From Marsupella aquatica (Eukaryota > Marchantiophyta), in the NCBI GenBank assembly GCA_973895155.1, contig OZ316899.1:7440001-7504000 (forward strand): a stretch of 64,000 nt of DNA, given 5' to 3'. Below the pieces are notes generated by a model. That model worked only from the letters and a program-made list of their open reading frames with translations. It did no database searches and was not told the DNA's origin. Shown here piece by piece: positions 8,527-19,371 of this stretch (position 1 is its first letter; every line of letters starts with the position of its first letter). Both the position numbers and the translations under genes were made by a program.

Positions 8527-10998
8527 GATGGTGCATATGTTACTCCTACACCTCACCCATCCATGATGACAATGTCAGCGCGTGCCTTTCACCTACGTGC
8601 CACTCTAAATTTTGATGATGATGAAGATGATGACTTGGAGCCTGATGATTTGGATAGTGACCATGAGGAGTACCATGATGCATATGATGGAGAGTTTGAT
8701 GAGGATGATGGAGATGAGGGGGATGCACCCATTCTTGAAGAGGATGCTTTTGCCCACCTTGTGGATGTTCACTTTGGACCACATGCACCTGAGGGCATGA
8801 GGCCTACCATGGAAGTAGACCAGGATGATTGGGACCAGTTGGAAATGGAAGCCAGAACTCCACTCTTCTTGGATTCTCCATCATCACGGTAAGCTTTTTT
8901 TTTCACAATATTTAATGAATTTAGGGTTTGATCCAGCCCAAGACTTTACTTATGAACTTGTACAGGCCACACCCAATGTCATACCTCAAACTAATTATCC
9001 CCTGGTTTCACGAATGCAGGTTGGGTGCCACTTTGCTGATGTTGAATTTGCAGGGAGTTTTCAACACTTCAGATGTCCATACAGATGCACTCTTCCAGCT
9101 ATTCCACCAAAAACTCTTGCCCAACCAAACACTCTTCCTGGTTGTGTGAGGGAAGCTAAGAAGTTGTTAACCTCAATTGGATTGGCTTTAGAGACTATCC
9201 ATATGTGTCCAAGTGGATGCATCCTGTACAGAGGGACATACTTGGACCACACAGAGTGCCCAGAGGCACAATGTAAGCTTCCACGATACCGGCCCGACAC
9301 CATTGGGGAAAAAATTCCAGAGAAGGTGAGATAAGATCTCTTGCTATGATCGGAAGACATTTGTTACAAAAATAATGTAGGAGTCCATAGAGTTACGTTT
9401 CAAAAAACATTGTTTAAATTGTCTAGTGCGGCTTTTTCCCATTTAACATTGTCTAGGTTAACGTAACAAACTTTTACAACGTATATCAGGAGGTATCTTA
9501 CGTATCATAGTATCTAGGACGTACCTTATGTCTTACTCAACGATGTAAAATTATTAACGTCATAACTGACGAGGTTACTTTAAACCTGCCGACGTTATGA
9601 ATGTCGTCTCAATTTACCTCGTGTATCACAAGGTATTTAAGGTAACATGATGATTTGTTCGACATTTAATCTCAATTAACGTCGGAGGGTTTGTTGTGAC
9701 TGTGGTTTTTGCAGGTCTCTAGGTATTTCCCGATCACACCCCGACTACAGCATCTGTATCGACGGAAACATCAATTGGCACTCCAAACTTGGCATGCTGA
9801 GAACAAGTCCCCACCAGGGATTATGCAGTATCACCACAACAGCCCAGCATGGAAGCATATTGACACCACTTGGCCTGATTTTTCTCAAGAGCCGCGGAGT
9901 TCGATTGGGGTTGGCAATAGATGGGGTAAACCCATACAAGCAACGACGCAAGCCTAAGTCCATATGGCTAGTTCTCTTGATAAATCAGAATATCCCTCCA
10001 TGGTTGGCGATGAAGAAAGGTCATGTTCTTCTCCTCGCTATCATTCCTGGTCCTCAAGTCTGTAAGAATCCGGATATTTGTTTGGCTCCAGCTTATGAAG
10101 AATTGCAAAATCTATGGGAGTTTGGGGCAGTGACCACAGATGTCAGTCGTGCACCGGATAATGTGAGGACATTTCAGATGAGGGCGATGATCACCCATTG
10201 CACCACTGATGGTCCAGGTAATGCTCAGTCACTGAAATGTTTTGACATGCATTGTGCAGGGTCCTATTGCATGGGTCAATGTTTATGGCCTGACAATTTT
10301 TTTCCATTCCTTCACAAGTATGGCCACAATATCCGGGTTGAAGGTGGCTGGTTATTCTGCTTGCCCTTCATGTGGTCCCGAGTTGCATGGGAGATATTCT
10401 AACCACTTGCACAAAACCACATATGAGGGCAGTAGGGTTTGATTACCAATGGATGATATCTTGCGACATAATACCACACATTGGGCTGAGACTGAGTTTA
10501 GGCCATGTCCCAATGGGCCCTCAGCTGAGGCCCAAGTTCAGATGGCAGAGAAAGTGGAGGCAAAGTTACTTCAACCCAAGCACTGTGGTGTCAATAGGCG
10601 CTCAGCTTTGTGGGACTTGCCATATTGGAGGGTAAGTAAAATAAATTTACCTTCTTTTAAGTTAGTGACTTGTAGACTTATTCTCTTTATGAATTTCTTA
10701 CTAACAAAACCTGATTCTCCACTCATTTTGCAGATCCTCCAGATACAATGGTTGTTGGACCCCATGCATATTGAAGTAAATGTTGCCAAGAACCTGGTGA
10801 AGCACATTTATGGCATGAATGATACTCGTGGGGTCCGAGAGGATGCAAAGCAGGTTGGAGTGGTGAAGAGTTGTTGGATAACTCAAGATGGGGAGAAGCC
10901 ACCTGCTCCTTGGGTTTTGCCAAGACAAATATTGAAGGAGATGAACGGGATGATATGTGAAATGAAGTTCCCTAGCCATTACGGAGCCGACTTTCCAT
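8527..10998 (+). pseudogene. TNP2-type CACTA transposase (Transposase_21), truncated
   Basis: Probable exons are 8527-8888, 8925-9325, 9715-10217, 10260-10631 and 10734 to about 10998, with GT and AG ends visible. The first exon is strongly acidic (DDDEDDDLEPDD). Then come family signatures in the usual order: EAKKLLTSIGL, IHMCPSGCILYRGTY with ECPEAQCK, YFPITPRLQHLYR, and VRLGLAIDGVNPYKQR (a likely catalytic Asp). After these are PPWLAMK, IPGPQVCKNPDICLAP, AGYSACPSCG, SALWDLPYW and LLDPMHIEVNVAKNLV (equivalent of the LDVMHVEKNV motif). TNP2 is the DDE transposase that cuts CACTA ends. A 1-2 base frameshift lies near 9895. The gene is cut at about 11000 by the family-A LTR, and the C-terminal third is missing here. 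The large intron 9326-9714 contains the ACGT repeats. Confidence 0.75.
9326..9714. repeat. Intron with ACGT-type subterminal-like repeats
   Basis: This intron of the TNP2 gene has a GTGAGA donor and a TTTTTGCAG acceptor. It holds at least eight TTACGT/AACGT/GACGTT motifs in both orientations, the same family as at 5090-5330, 6690-6890 and 16200-16520. Confidence 0.5.
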
Positions 10999-11002
10999 GG
11001 GT

Positions 11003-14000
11003 GCACGACTACGGGAGGCCAACTACTGTCCGTTGCTCAGGCAAGCACTTGGGGGGGAAGCAGATACCGACAATCAACTCAAGAAGAGTATAAGCAACAT
11101 CAATCAAGCTACTCATTTTTGGGGATGCCTGTTAGAACGGGAAACTGAGTACATTGGGACCTACGAGGATGAAGAATCAAAGAGAGCGGGTCGAGAACGG
11201 CAGGAGCTTGCTCGGCTGTGGGAGCTGCAGAAGTCTGCTTTCTTAGGAGGAAAACTCATTACGGCTGAATTCTTGTGGACGCCTACTGCCAACAAACTTG
11301 ACGATCTTTTGTTTTATGAGAATAGAATAGTCGGCATCCGGGAGGCCATCAACCGCTGCAACGACATACATTGGGAGTTGAAGGGTAGCACAGAGGGGTG
11401 GACGAAGGCAACCGTGCTAGGAGAAACATCCACGGTAGCCGCTATGAAGAGGAAAGGGAACAACAACAAAGAAGCCAACCCTGCAAAAAGAATGAGGTTG
11501 GCAACACCCAAGAAACCAGTAGAGCAGGGAAGCAGGAGGCAGGTGGAAGCCGAAGAGGAGGAGGTTGACCCCATCAATGCCGTTCCAACAAGAGATGACA
11601 CCTGGAAGGGCTGGGCGGCGACCCTCCCTGAGGAGGTGCAATTACACTTTGTGCGGGAAGAGGATGCATGCTTTACGGCTATGCAGACTCGGAAATACCA
11701 GGGCTTCATGGCCGGATCCGGCTTGGAAGCCTTCATAAAGCTGCCATGGCTGAAGCCGGAGGTGCCGGATTCAGACTTACTAGAATTTGTGGGATCATGG
11801 GAGCCCGAGACCAATTCCACAAGGGTGTATGGGAAGGATTTCTATCTCACTCCCCGGGTGATTGCCGAAGTGTTTGGCTTGCCAATGGGCAATAAGACCA
11901 AAGTAGATACCAGGAAGACCTTGCCAGACAAGGAGTTCCGGTCGTTTCCAGGGCCATCAACAAAGAATGGCTTCTTCCGAAACACCTGCACAAACCCGTA
12001 CATAGGAGAAATGATCGATTTCTTGCGGGTGACCATGCATTGTAACTTGCCGAGGGCAGAGATTGGCAAGGCATAGGTCTATCTGGCGGAGAGGCCAGAC
12101 CCAAGCTAAGACTACAACGGGTACCTCCTCACCCAACTAAAGAAGATCTTGAAGGAGGAACAACTGGTGATCGGCATGGGAAGCGTGTCCCGACTTGGTT
12201 ATCACATGCCGCTGTTGTGCCGGTATGCCCAAAGTCAGATATTTGCCCCGATACTGCCCTTGCAGGCAAGAGCACCAGAGGAGGTTCCGGAACCAAGGCC
12301 GACAATAGAGAAACCAACCCAGCCCGACGGTCCTACAATCGAGCAGGTGTTTAGGCCGAGGAAGGAAGACTTGCCGATGCAGCAATCAGGCATGCAGAAT
12401 CTGCTGAAATTGCTGGAGAAGGAAAGGAGAACGGCAACGGGACCGGTACAGGATACTGCTCCCAAAGTCAGTCTTAGCCAACTTACCAGGGAAAACCCCT
12501 TTACCGGGGTCAAGGAGAGAAGGAGGCCAAAACACGAGCCGGGAGTCTGAATGTATGTAGGAGATTCAAGTCCCAAAGCCGAGGAAAAGTAGCCCGAAGC
12601 TCCTGGTCGCGACAGGGAGAAGATGAGATCAACGTGGAAGCCGGAGGAACCAGGACCCGTGATCTGTGAGGCCGTGTTCACGGCAAGACCAAGACAGCAG
12701 CGGGGGGAGCCGGTAGTCCAAGCCGAGGAGGAGGCGGTAGAAGGCTACAACAATGATGACTCTGGCTACGGGTCAGACCATCATGTTCCAGGAATAAGGA
12801 CCTGTGGCAGGTTCATCCCCACTCTTCCAAGAGTAGTTCGAGGGGACCCAACCCAGCAGAGCAGCCCCGAGTCTCCCCTACCAGATGTCGCTCCCCCAAG
12901 CTTTGACGGCATAAAATAGACGGCACAGGAGTTTCAGGAACGACTCAGGGAGGAAGAAGAGGTAGCCCTGGCTAGGGAGAAGGATTTACCAAGAGGAGAA
13001 TGGCCAGAGGACATCAGGTGGCTTGCAGAAAAACGAAGCAGCCCGCTAGCCATGATAGAAGAAATTCGCAGGGCGGCTTGGGAACAAAGGCCGCGGGGGA
13101 TGATGCCAATGACTTCTACTCACTCCGCCTATGCTAAAGAACGAGCCATGGAGTACGGGGAGATGTGTGGGGAACTTGCGCTTGGCATCTTTAAGGGGAA
13201 GTTGGAGCAGGGACCTTTTTTCCAGAGGGAAATATTGGAGAAGTGCCGATTAGAAGAAGCGGTGGCTTTGGAGAGAAGCAAGAAGGACGAGGTCATCCAT
13301 CGGCTTAGGGCAAGGGAAGCCGAGGTAGAAGACCTGAAGACGGCCAAGAAAGCCCAAGATGAGATGCGGATTAAGCGGCATGAGCTCAACATCATGCAGG
13401 GGCAATTGGATACCGCGCAGTCTGATAATCAGATTATCAAGGATAAACTGACTCGGACCCAGGGTGAGCTGGCCGATTCGATCAAGGAGAAGTGGAAGCA
13501 AGAGCTGAGAGACACAGAGGAGGCCCACATAGCAGCCAACAATCGGGCCATGGCGGAAACTCAGAGAAGGGAAAGGGCGCTGAAGGGGGAACTCGAGGAT
13601 ATCCGTGGAGCCCTTGAGCAAAAGGAGGCCGAGTTAGAGAAATCCTATCGGGCGATTATCGTGCTGCGGTAGGAGCTCGCATCCATGACGGCCAGCTTCA
13701 AGGCCGACCTCCATGAGAAAGACAACCAGCTCGACCAGACATATGCCAAGATGAATAAAATGGAGTCTGAGGTCGTTACGGAGCTCGACAAGGAGCTGAG
13801 AGCAACCCAGGAGGAGAGGGCTACCTTAAAGAAGGAATTGGAGGAAGCCCAGAAGGAGCGGGAGGAGGCGCGCAAGGACCTGGATGAATTGTAGGAGGAG
13901 TTGGAGGAAAGCACGCAGAAGATGGAGAACTTATAGCAGCGAGCCGACAACCAAACGGAGCGGCTGAAGAAACAGGCCGCAATATTTAAGTGCTTGGCTT

Positions 14001-15389
14001 CCTCAGGTTCAACTCCAATTGGGGCAACCAAGTTACCAGGAGTAGTACTGGCCGAAGGACAAGCCGAGACACTCACACCGGTGCCGGAGGTAAGTGGCAA
14101 GGGGAAGGGGCCAGCTGCCAAACCAAAGAAGAAGAAGAAGCGGAAACCTTCTGGGTCAGGGAGTAATACAGCTCCTCAAGCCGTCGTGACCAAGGAGGTA
14201 AACCTAGCACCAACCTCAGGCAGGGTCACGGCAGAGGATCCAACTGCCCTAGAAGGCGGGGATGGCAAAGCCGAGGCCAGGATACTCGGTGATAAAGCCG
14301 GGGTACCGGATCCACCACTAGAACATATTGGGAAGGCTGTGGCCGATGCTGAGGCCAAAGCTGGGGGTGGACCTAGTCAGGCCGATGGAGAGTTGACTCG
14401 GTCTGCAGCAGGTAATCTGTCAGAGGACGGACCTACGGTAGTGGCTGCGGAGGAAGTGTTGGGGGCGTCCATTGAGGACCAGACACCGCTGCCATGACGG
14501 TGGTGGAGGGCCGCTCCTTTTAAGGAGGACGGACATGGAGGGAGGAGGTGTGAATGGGCAGGGCGGGCTCAGATCTCCAAGTTTAGAATTAGGATCATGA
14601 CCAAGGGGTGGCCCTGACACTTAGCTTAGTGGGATTGCGGATCCACTGGTAAGAGCAACACTTGTGCTCCTGCCTTGCTATACATAGATAGATTAGGCTT
14701 ACGCTGCAAGGAATTAGGCGGATCCACTACCAGGATAAGTACCTGGGCAGCGGGAAGTTCAGGGCCTTCTTCCTTAGCAAGTTTTTAGTGCACCAGCAGG
14801 GCTGGGATCAAGTAGTTAAAGAAGCTCTCGGTTAGTTATACTATGACCCTTGTGTATATTCATGTTTCCTCATACCTAAGAGATGAATAGAGTTGGCCTC
14901 ACGGGCTTAGTTTGCAGATCTTGTATATGAGAAGTACTGTTTGTATGGCAAGTGCATGGTATAACTCAGTCAGAAGGAGTCATTTTGCTATTTGTGTGTC
15001 GCATTAACTTGTTTGAAGATTGCCCACATCAACCAAGAAGGGAGTAAGCAAGGTAGTAAGAGTTGGATGTGTCGAGCTGAGAGAGGTCTTAGCGGCTTAC
15101 CCAAGCCAGTTGGGGATCATTCTGGCGGCGGAATCCAAACATACTTGAAGGGAAACCGAGAGAGGAGGACAAGGGAAGGCCTAGAATAGGTCGGTTACGT
15201 ATCTCATGACCCAATGAAGGATCTGTCCAGTATACGTGAGTAAAATGTTAATAGTAATAGTAGTAGAAGGAGGTTAGTAGCGTCCCATGCTGCTAAGCTG
15301 CGAAATTGGCCTCGCTAAGAGCGAAACCTGCGGGAATCGGCTTGTGCAGAAGGGTTTCTTGGGTCTAGGGAGCCATTGGACGCACCACA
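11003..15389 (+). mobile_element. Family-A LTR carrying an internal ORF (5' end missing)
   Basis: Homologous to the copy that starts at 60855. Similarity begins near 11003 (GGCCAACTACTGTC), so the first roughly 230 bases including the TGTGATGCC terminus are missing. A long degenerate ORF fills 11090-14497. From 14768 to 15389 the sequence is the LTR 3' part that is repeated at 1041-1659. It contains the CCGGCGGCGGAA core also found in the Gypsy LTR at 55306-56103 and ends GCACCACA. No primer-binding site follows and no pol precedes it, so it is best read as a solo LTR of about 4.6 kb with a gene inside. It interrupts the TNP2 gene. Confidence 0.65.
11090..14497 (+). pseudogene. LTR-embedded coiled-coil protein, family A copy 1
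   Basis: About 1,130 codons, interrupted by TAG/TGA codons at about 12074, 12548, 12591, 12917, 13670, 13892 and 13934. Comparison with copy 2 (61232-64000) shows that most are CAG-to-TAG or CGA-to-TGA changes. The start codon is ATA here and ATG in copy 2. The N-terminal part has FWGCLLERE, WELKGSTEGWTKATVLGE and an LPEEVQLHFVREEDA block. A domain follows with FIKLPW, MYGKDFYLTPRVIAEVFGLP, FPGPSTKNGFFRNTCTNP, MIDFLRVTMHCNLPRAEIG and GYLLTQLKK. This resembles the putative plant transposon protein / plant mobile domain type seen in many plant transposons. Next come a proline-rich linker, a long Glu/Lys/Arg-rich coiled coil (about 13200-13950) and a basic KPKKKKKRK tail that looks like a nuclear signal. 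There is no zinc knuckle, protease or RT. Function unknown. Confidence 0.6.
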
Positions 15390-16540
15390 ATTTATTGCTG
15401 CACATAGACCAAATAGAGATACACTATAGCTCTACCATCCTTTCTACTGCAAATGTAGCCTACATGAGTCATGGTCATCCCTCTACAACCTCCCTCCAGA
15501 CTGATGTTGATTAAGGAGTCCCTTCTCCAGACCAGTAGTACTCCTCGTCCGCTTTCCTCTTGTTGTACGAAGCACGCCTTTGGCTGGCATTCCAATTCTT
15601 CCGGACAACAGCTTCATCGGCCTGTAGCCTCTGAGCCTCCACCTCGGCTGCACAACTTTCCTTGTAATCAAACATAGCAATCTGAAGTTCAGTGGGTGAC
15701 AGCTCACATTTAGACAAGGTGGGAGGGTAGGCCTCACCATCATCATCCTCGGGCGAATCTTCCAGACCACGATCACTGCTCGGATGTAACAAGAACTCTC
15801 CTGGGTCCAGCTGCTTGTTGGCAAGAATGGAGCACTCTACCCACCGAGTAGAGATGAAATGCAAGGTTTCAGCGAAATGCTCGATCAAGCCAGCATAGTC
15901 ACTGAAGTGCTCCGCAACCTGTTTCCACGTATTTGCAATCAAGAAATTGGTCTGTGAGGTACATAGCTTGTCAACAAGCCCTTCACAGCAAAAGAACCCT
16001 CGAACCATCTTCTCCTCCTCACCAAGTGGGAGGAAACAACAATGCACATTTGCAAAGAACTTCCGCACCATAGCTGAACACTTTGCCTCCACGGTTCAAC
16101 TTCTCTACACTGAGGACCTTTGATGTCTTCACTCGGGAATGCTGGCTATAGTGAGCCTCCCGCCTATAGTTGAGTCTGTCCAACGCTGATATGTGGAATT
16201 AACGCCATTTTTCCTGATGTACGTATGGTATTCTATGATGACGTATCTGCAGATACGTTGTTCCAAATGCCTAAACTTATGGACGTCGTCCTATACATCG
16301 TTCTAATTTACGTCTTTAGGAAATAGTTAAGTTACCTTGTCGTGGAAGACGTAATGAGAGGTACAACGTATGATACGAGGTAACTTACCGTGTCTTAAAG
16401 GACGTAAACTTAACGTCACGACAATCGACGTTATCTGATCCCGTCAAATCTCCGGACAACATCCAACAACAGTCCGGAGATTAACGACGTATAGACCAAC
16501 TTTAATGGAAGGAACGTCTTCTTGGGTTAGGTTCAACCTG
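15390..16540 (-). pseudogene. CACTA-type remnant with a 193-residue ORF (15511-16092) and ACGT repeats
   Basis: A minus-strand frame runs from 16092 to 15511 with no close recognisable domain. It contains CTSQTNFLIANTWKQV, HFSDYAGLIEHFAETLHFIS and STRWVECSILANKQLDP, followed by an acidic patch and a Lys/Arg-rich C-terminus ending YYWSGEGTP. Upstream, 16150-16530 is dense in GACGTA/TTACGT/AACGTC motifs in both orientations, like the repeat clusters at 5090-5330, 6690-6890 and 9380-9700. The segment is therefore probably the far part of the same decayed CACTA-type element, separated from it by the family-A LTR. It ends near 16540, where the family-C sequence begins. I cannot assign a function. 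The amino-acid composition and the uninterrupted 193 codons suggest a formerly real protein. Confidence 0.4.
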
Positions 16541-17677
16541 GTCCCGAAATGCAAAAATGTAGTTGTGATCCTTCTACCAAGTGACAACTTGTCCTTTTAG
16601 AATGTCAATCTGCACCCAAAGCCAAGTAATCTCCACCTCCTTCCGACTCTGGCTTGTGCGGCTAAGGCCGCCTTGGCTTCAGCCTTAGTGATCTAGGCCA
16701 AAGTGGTTGTGAGCTGGGGCCAAAGAAGCTGAAGCTCGGTCTCTCAATCCGAGGCTTCGTTTAAAAGTTGGGTTGCCTCAACCCAATATTGGTCAATCCT
16801 CCTCATGGCTTTGGGTTGTGCTTGTCCTGCCCATACTGCCGCAACCAGTTCTTGGCTAAAGAAGTACGCCACCTTTCAGGCCATAAACAACCCAACGTCT
16901 TGACCAACTTTTGCGGAGAAGTTGTCAAGCAACCCATTCATAAATGTACCTAGAGCAAAGTATTTTGGGTTCATTAGGTTGTGGCCGCTGGCTCATGGGC
17001 ACTACCCTCCTTCTATTTGGGTGGGGGCGGGGGGTGGACAAATACAGCTTTGGAGTGACAAAGACCGGTGTGGTGGATCCGCAAAGGATGGGGGTTTTGC
17101 TGATGCTGCCGTGGGGGATGTAAGGGCTTCCTTGGCAGGGGCTACCGGCTTGGGATCAGCTTCAATAGGGTCGATCGCAACGGTGGCTCAAGCTTGGTTC
17201 TGTGAGTCCAAGGTCGCGATGACTGCTATGTCCGGTATGGAAGGAGGGGATTTGTTGGTTGGTTGCAGGGTCGAGGTAGGGGCAGAAGTCACGGGTGCTA
17301 GGCTTTGGGCCTCAGGTTGGGGCCATCTCTCTTGAGCCGAAAAGACCCACCTGGCCGGGGTGAGTTTGGGCTCATTGCACCAAGGAAGGGTTTGGCGATC
17401 AAAATGGGCGTACCACTCTATGATAATCTCTATGTGGCCTCCAAGGTATGCCTTTTCCCCAAGGTACAAGGTCTTCCTTTGTTGTTCCATCTCCTCCTGG
17501 AACTTCTTGACAAAGAAAGAAGCCCACTTCCTAGGCCGGTAGTTCTTGACCTGAATAACCTAGGAGACGAATATCTCTCTCCTTATCTCCATCATGTGGA
17601 GCGCATACCTTTGGAACTCCAACCGCTCCGCTATCTCTGGGATGAGGCATGCCGCACAAGGAAGTCGTTCTCCATTG
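16541..17677 (-). pseudogene. Family-C LTR-embedded protein, C-terminal part
   Basis: Minus-strand continuation of the ORF that starts at 31434 and is split by the 12.6-kb DNA element. Joining 30290 to 17677 keeps the frame (GGG-ATC-AAT-GGA-GAA). The following residues include ERLEFQRYALHMMEIRR, NYRPRKWASFFVKKFQEEME and YLGGHIEIIIEWYAHFDR. After these comes a proline/alanine-rich stretch (TSAPTSTLQPTNKSPPSIPD) that degenerates with several stops toward 16541. There is no zinc knuckle or protease motif. By position (TATA box and TGTGACGCC terminus upstream at 31894) it parallels the LTR-borne ORFs of families A and B. The sequence itself is not clearly homologous to them, so it could also be a short gag-like protein of a non-autonomous element. 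Confidence 0.45.
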
Positions 17678-17729
17678 ATCAGCCTATTCATTAAAAGTGT
17701 ATTTTCTTTTGTTCACAAATCAGTCTTGA

Positions 17730-17820
17730 AATGTACACTTTCATGTCCCCAAATGTACACTTTAAGAAACCCAAATGTACACTTTTTGGTCTCTAAATGT
17801 ACACTTTATAGGTCAAATCA
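17730..17820. repeat. Left subterminal repeats
   Basis: Four direct copies of an AAATGTACACTTT core spaced about 22 bases apart, just inside the left TIR. They are matched by the larger array at the right end in the same orientation. The core includes the palindrome TGTACA and is a likely transposase-binding repeat. Confidence 0.7.
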
Positions 17821-18082
17821 TATAAGTATTATATTAATAAATAATACATATTATATCATTTATTGATTCACAAAGAATAATAGGATAGAGATCATTATTT
17901 ATGAATTCACAAAGAATAGTAGGATAGAGATCATACTTATAAAAACATTTCAGCACAAATAAACCCTTGAATATGTGTGAACAAAATGACATAACTCCAA
18001 ATAGATTATAAAATAATATACAATTATCTCCAAATTTACAATGTATTTCTTCTATCTAAGGGGCTTAACATGAGTCATATCT

Positions 18083-19124
18083 CTAAACAAAGTGCTCCTT
18101 ACAATGTGTATTTGAGCACGTGCCCCTATCTCCTTTACTATCTACCCTAGTGTCACGGTTGCAAGTCCCTTTATCTTCAGGGAGCTGAAACTTGGTGGTG
18201 TTGTTCCTAATGGCTATAATCTCCCGCAAAAAGTGTCGGGGATTTTCTCTATGCGGACCTGAATAGTCCCTTCCTACAAATGCTTTAGCAAGTGACGTGA
18301 CAAGTGCATCGTCAAGTTCTGCCTCAGGACGTAAACTACATATACGATGCTTCACGTTCCAAGGAATCTCATTGCTATTGAGGTCCAACACACTATGCGT
18401 AAACTGTGACTTCCAAATTTTTGTTGCACATCTCTTACTAAGTTGATCATAAGTAATTTCATTTTTTACCTTGTCTCTCTTTATGTGCAATAGAGACCAC
18501 AATGGAGAGTTAAGAAGAAGATAACATCTAATGTCACTTGCATGGGATAGTTTCTCAAGACAAGGCCAAAGAATTGTTAGAAGAAAATTATCTCCACCAT
18601 TGGCATGCGTGTAGGGCACTGGAAATAGTCCGGTCATGCTTGGGTTGGCAAATGCCTTAAGGGGGGAGTCATCCACAAGGAGGGTGTTGGTTTCATCATA
18701 TAGATTTCCAAATCCACTCCATACCACCCAAAAATCCTTCAGTAGCACATTTGCCTTTCCGTTTGTAATGTCACGCCTTTGAATGCCTGTGTCAAAGGCT
18801 TCCACTTGTGTGAATACAAACTTAAGTTTCAACCGCTCCTCAGCAGTGAACATCATGTTCAGCATTTTCACTGTTCGCTGTACCCCAGCACATGTCCAAA
18901 TTGCAACGTCAAATCGGTCAAAAACCAACTTTAGAAACTCATGGAGCCCTAGCCTTTCTGTGTACATGCGACTAATTCCATTTTTTCTATCCCAATGCAC
19001 TCCACTTGGGATCACAACATTTCTGGATTTGCCCTTGCTTTGGAATTCAACTGAATCCCAAAGTATTTTGTTAAGATCCAAAATCAGCAATTTGCGCTTG
19101 ATGGAACAAGGTCTTGGTTCTGCA
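18083..19124 (-). CDS. FCP1/NIF-like HAD-fold phosphatase-like protein
   Basis: The minus-strand frame is open from a probable acceptor TTGCAG|AA at about 19125 to a stop at 18083. The HAD signature is LLILDLNKILWDS, where the catalytic DxDxT/V is DLNKIL. The first Asp is present and the second position is Asn, as in some plant DVNGLL-type members. Motif order then fits the FCP1 domain: RLGLHEFLKLVFDRFDVAIW, TCAG (motif II-like), KDFWVVWSG and NTLLVDDSPLKAF (motif III with paired Asp). After these come GLFPVPYTHANGGDN and WPCLEKLSHASDIRCYL. A C-terminal part has NPRHFLREIIAIRNN, which faintly recalls the KEN-domain LLRxIRN motif. FCP1-type enzymes dephosphorylate Ser/Thr residues, such as in the RNA polymerase II tail. 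The Asn substitution makes catalysis doubtful. Upstream exons are not resolved. It lies downstream of the ParB-methyltransferase gene on the same strand. Confidence 0.6.
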
Positions 19125-19371
19125 AGTGCAACAAATACCAATCTTAGAGATAAAACCACATTTGAAGTTTGGATAGAGATCATCTCTGTCAATCCAACAC
19201 AAGTGGCCAACCACAAAGAAAATATATCTGCATACTGATCAGATTCATTGAGAAACCGTAAAGAGGAGATGGATATTGATAATGATGCTCTAATTGTTAA
19301 ACTTGAAGTATAATTATACAGACTATATTATATCAAATTGATAAGGTCACATCGCTCAATCTAGACCTTGG

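Noticed and set aside
8546-8788. His-rich minus-strand ORF
   Set aside because: It is the antisense of the acidic GAT/GAG-rich exon of the TNP2 gene and has no independent signals.
15511-16092. Host gene of known family
   Set aside because: No recognisable domain, and it is embedded between transposon remnants with ACGT repeats, so it was kept only as an unknown element ORF.
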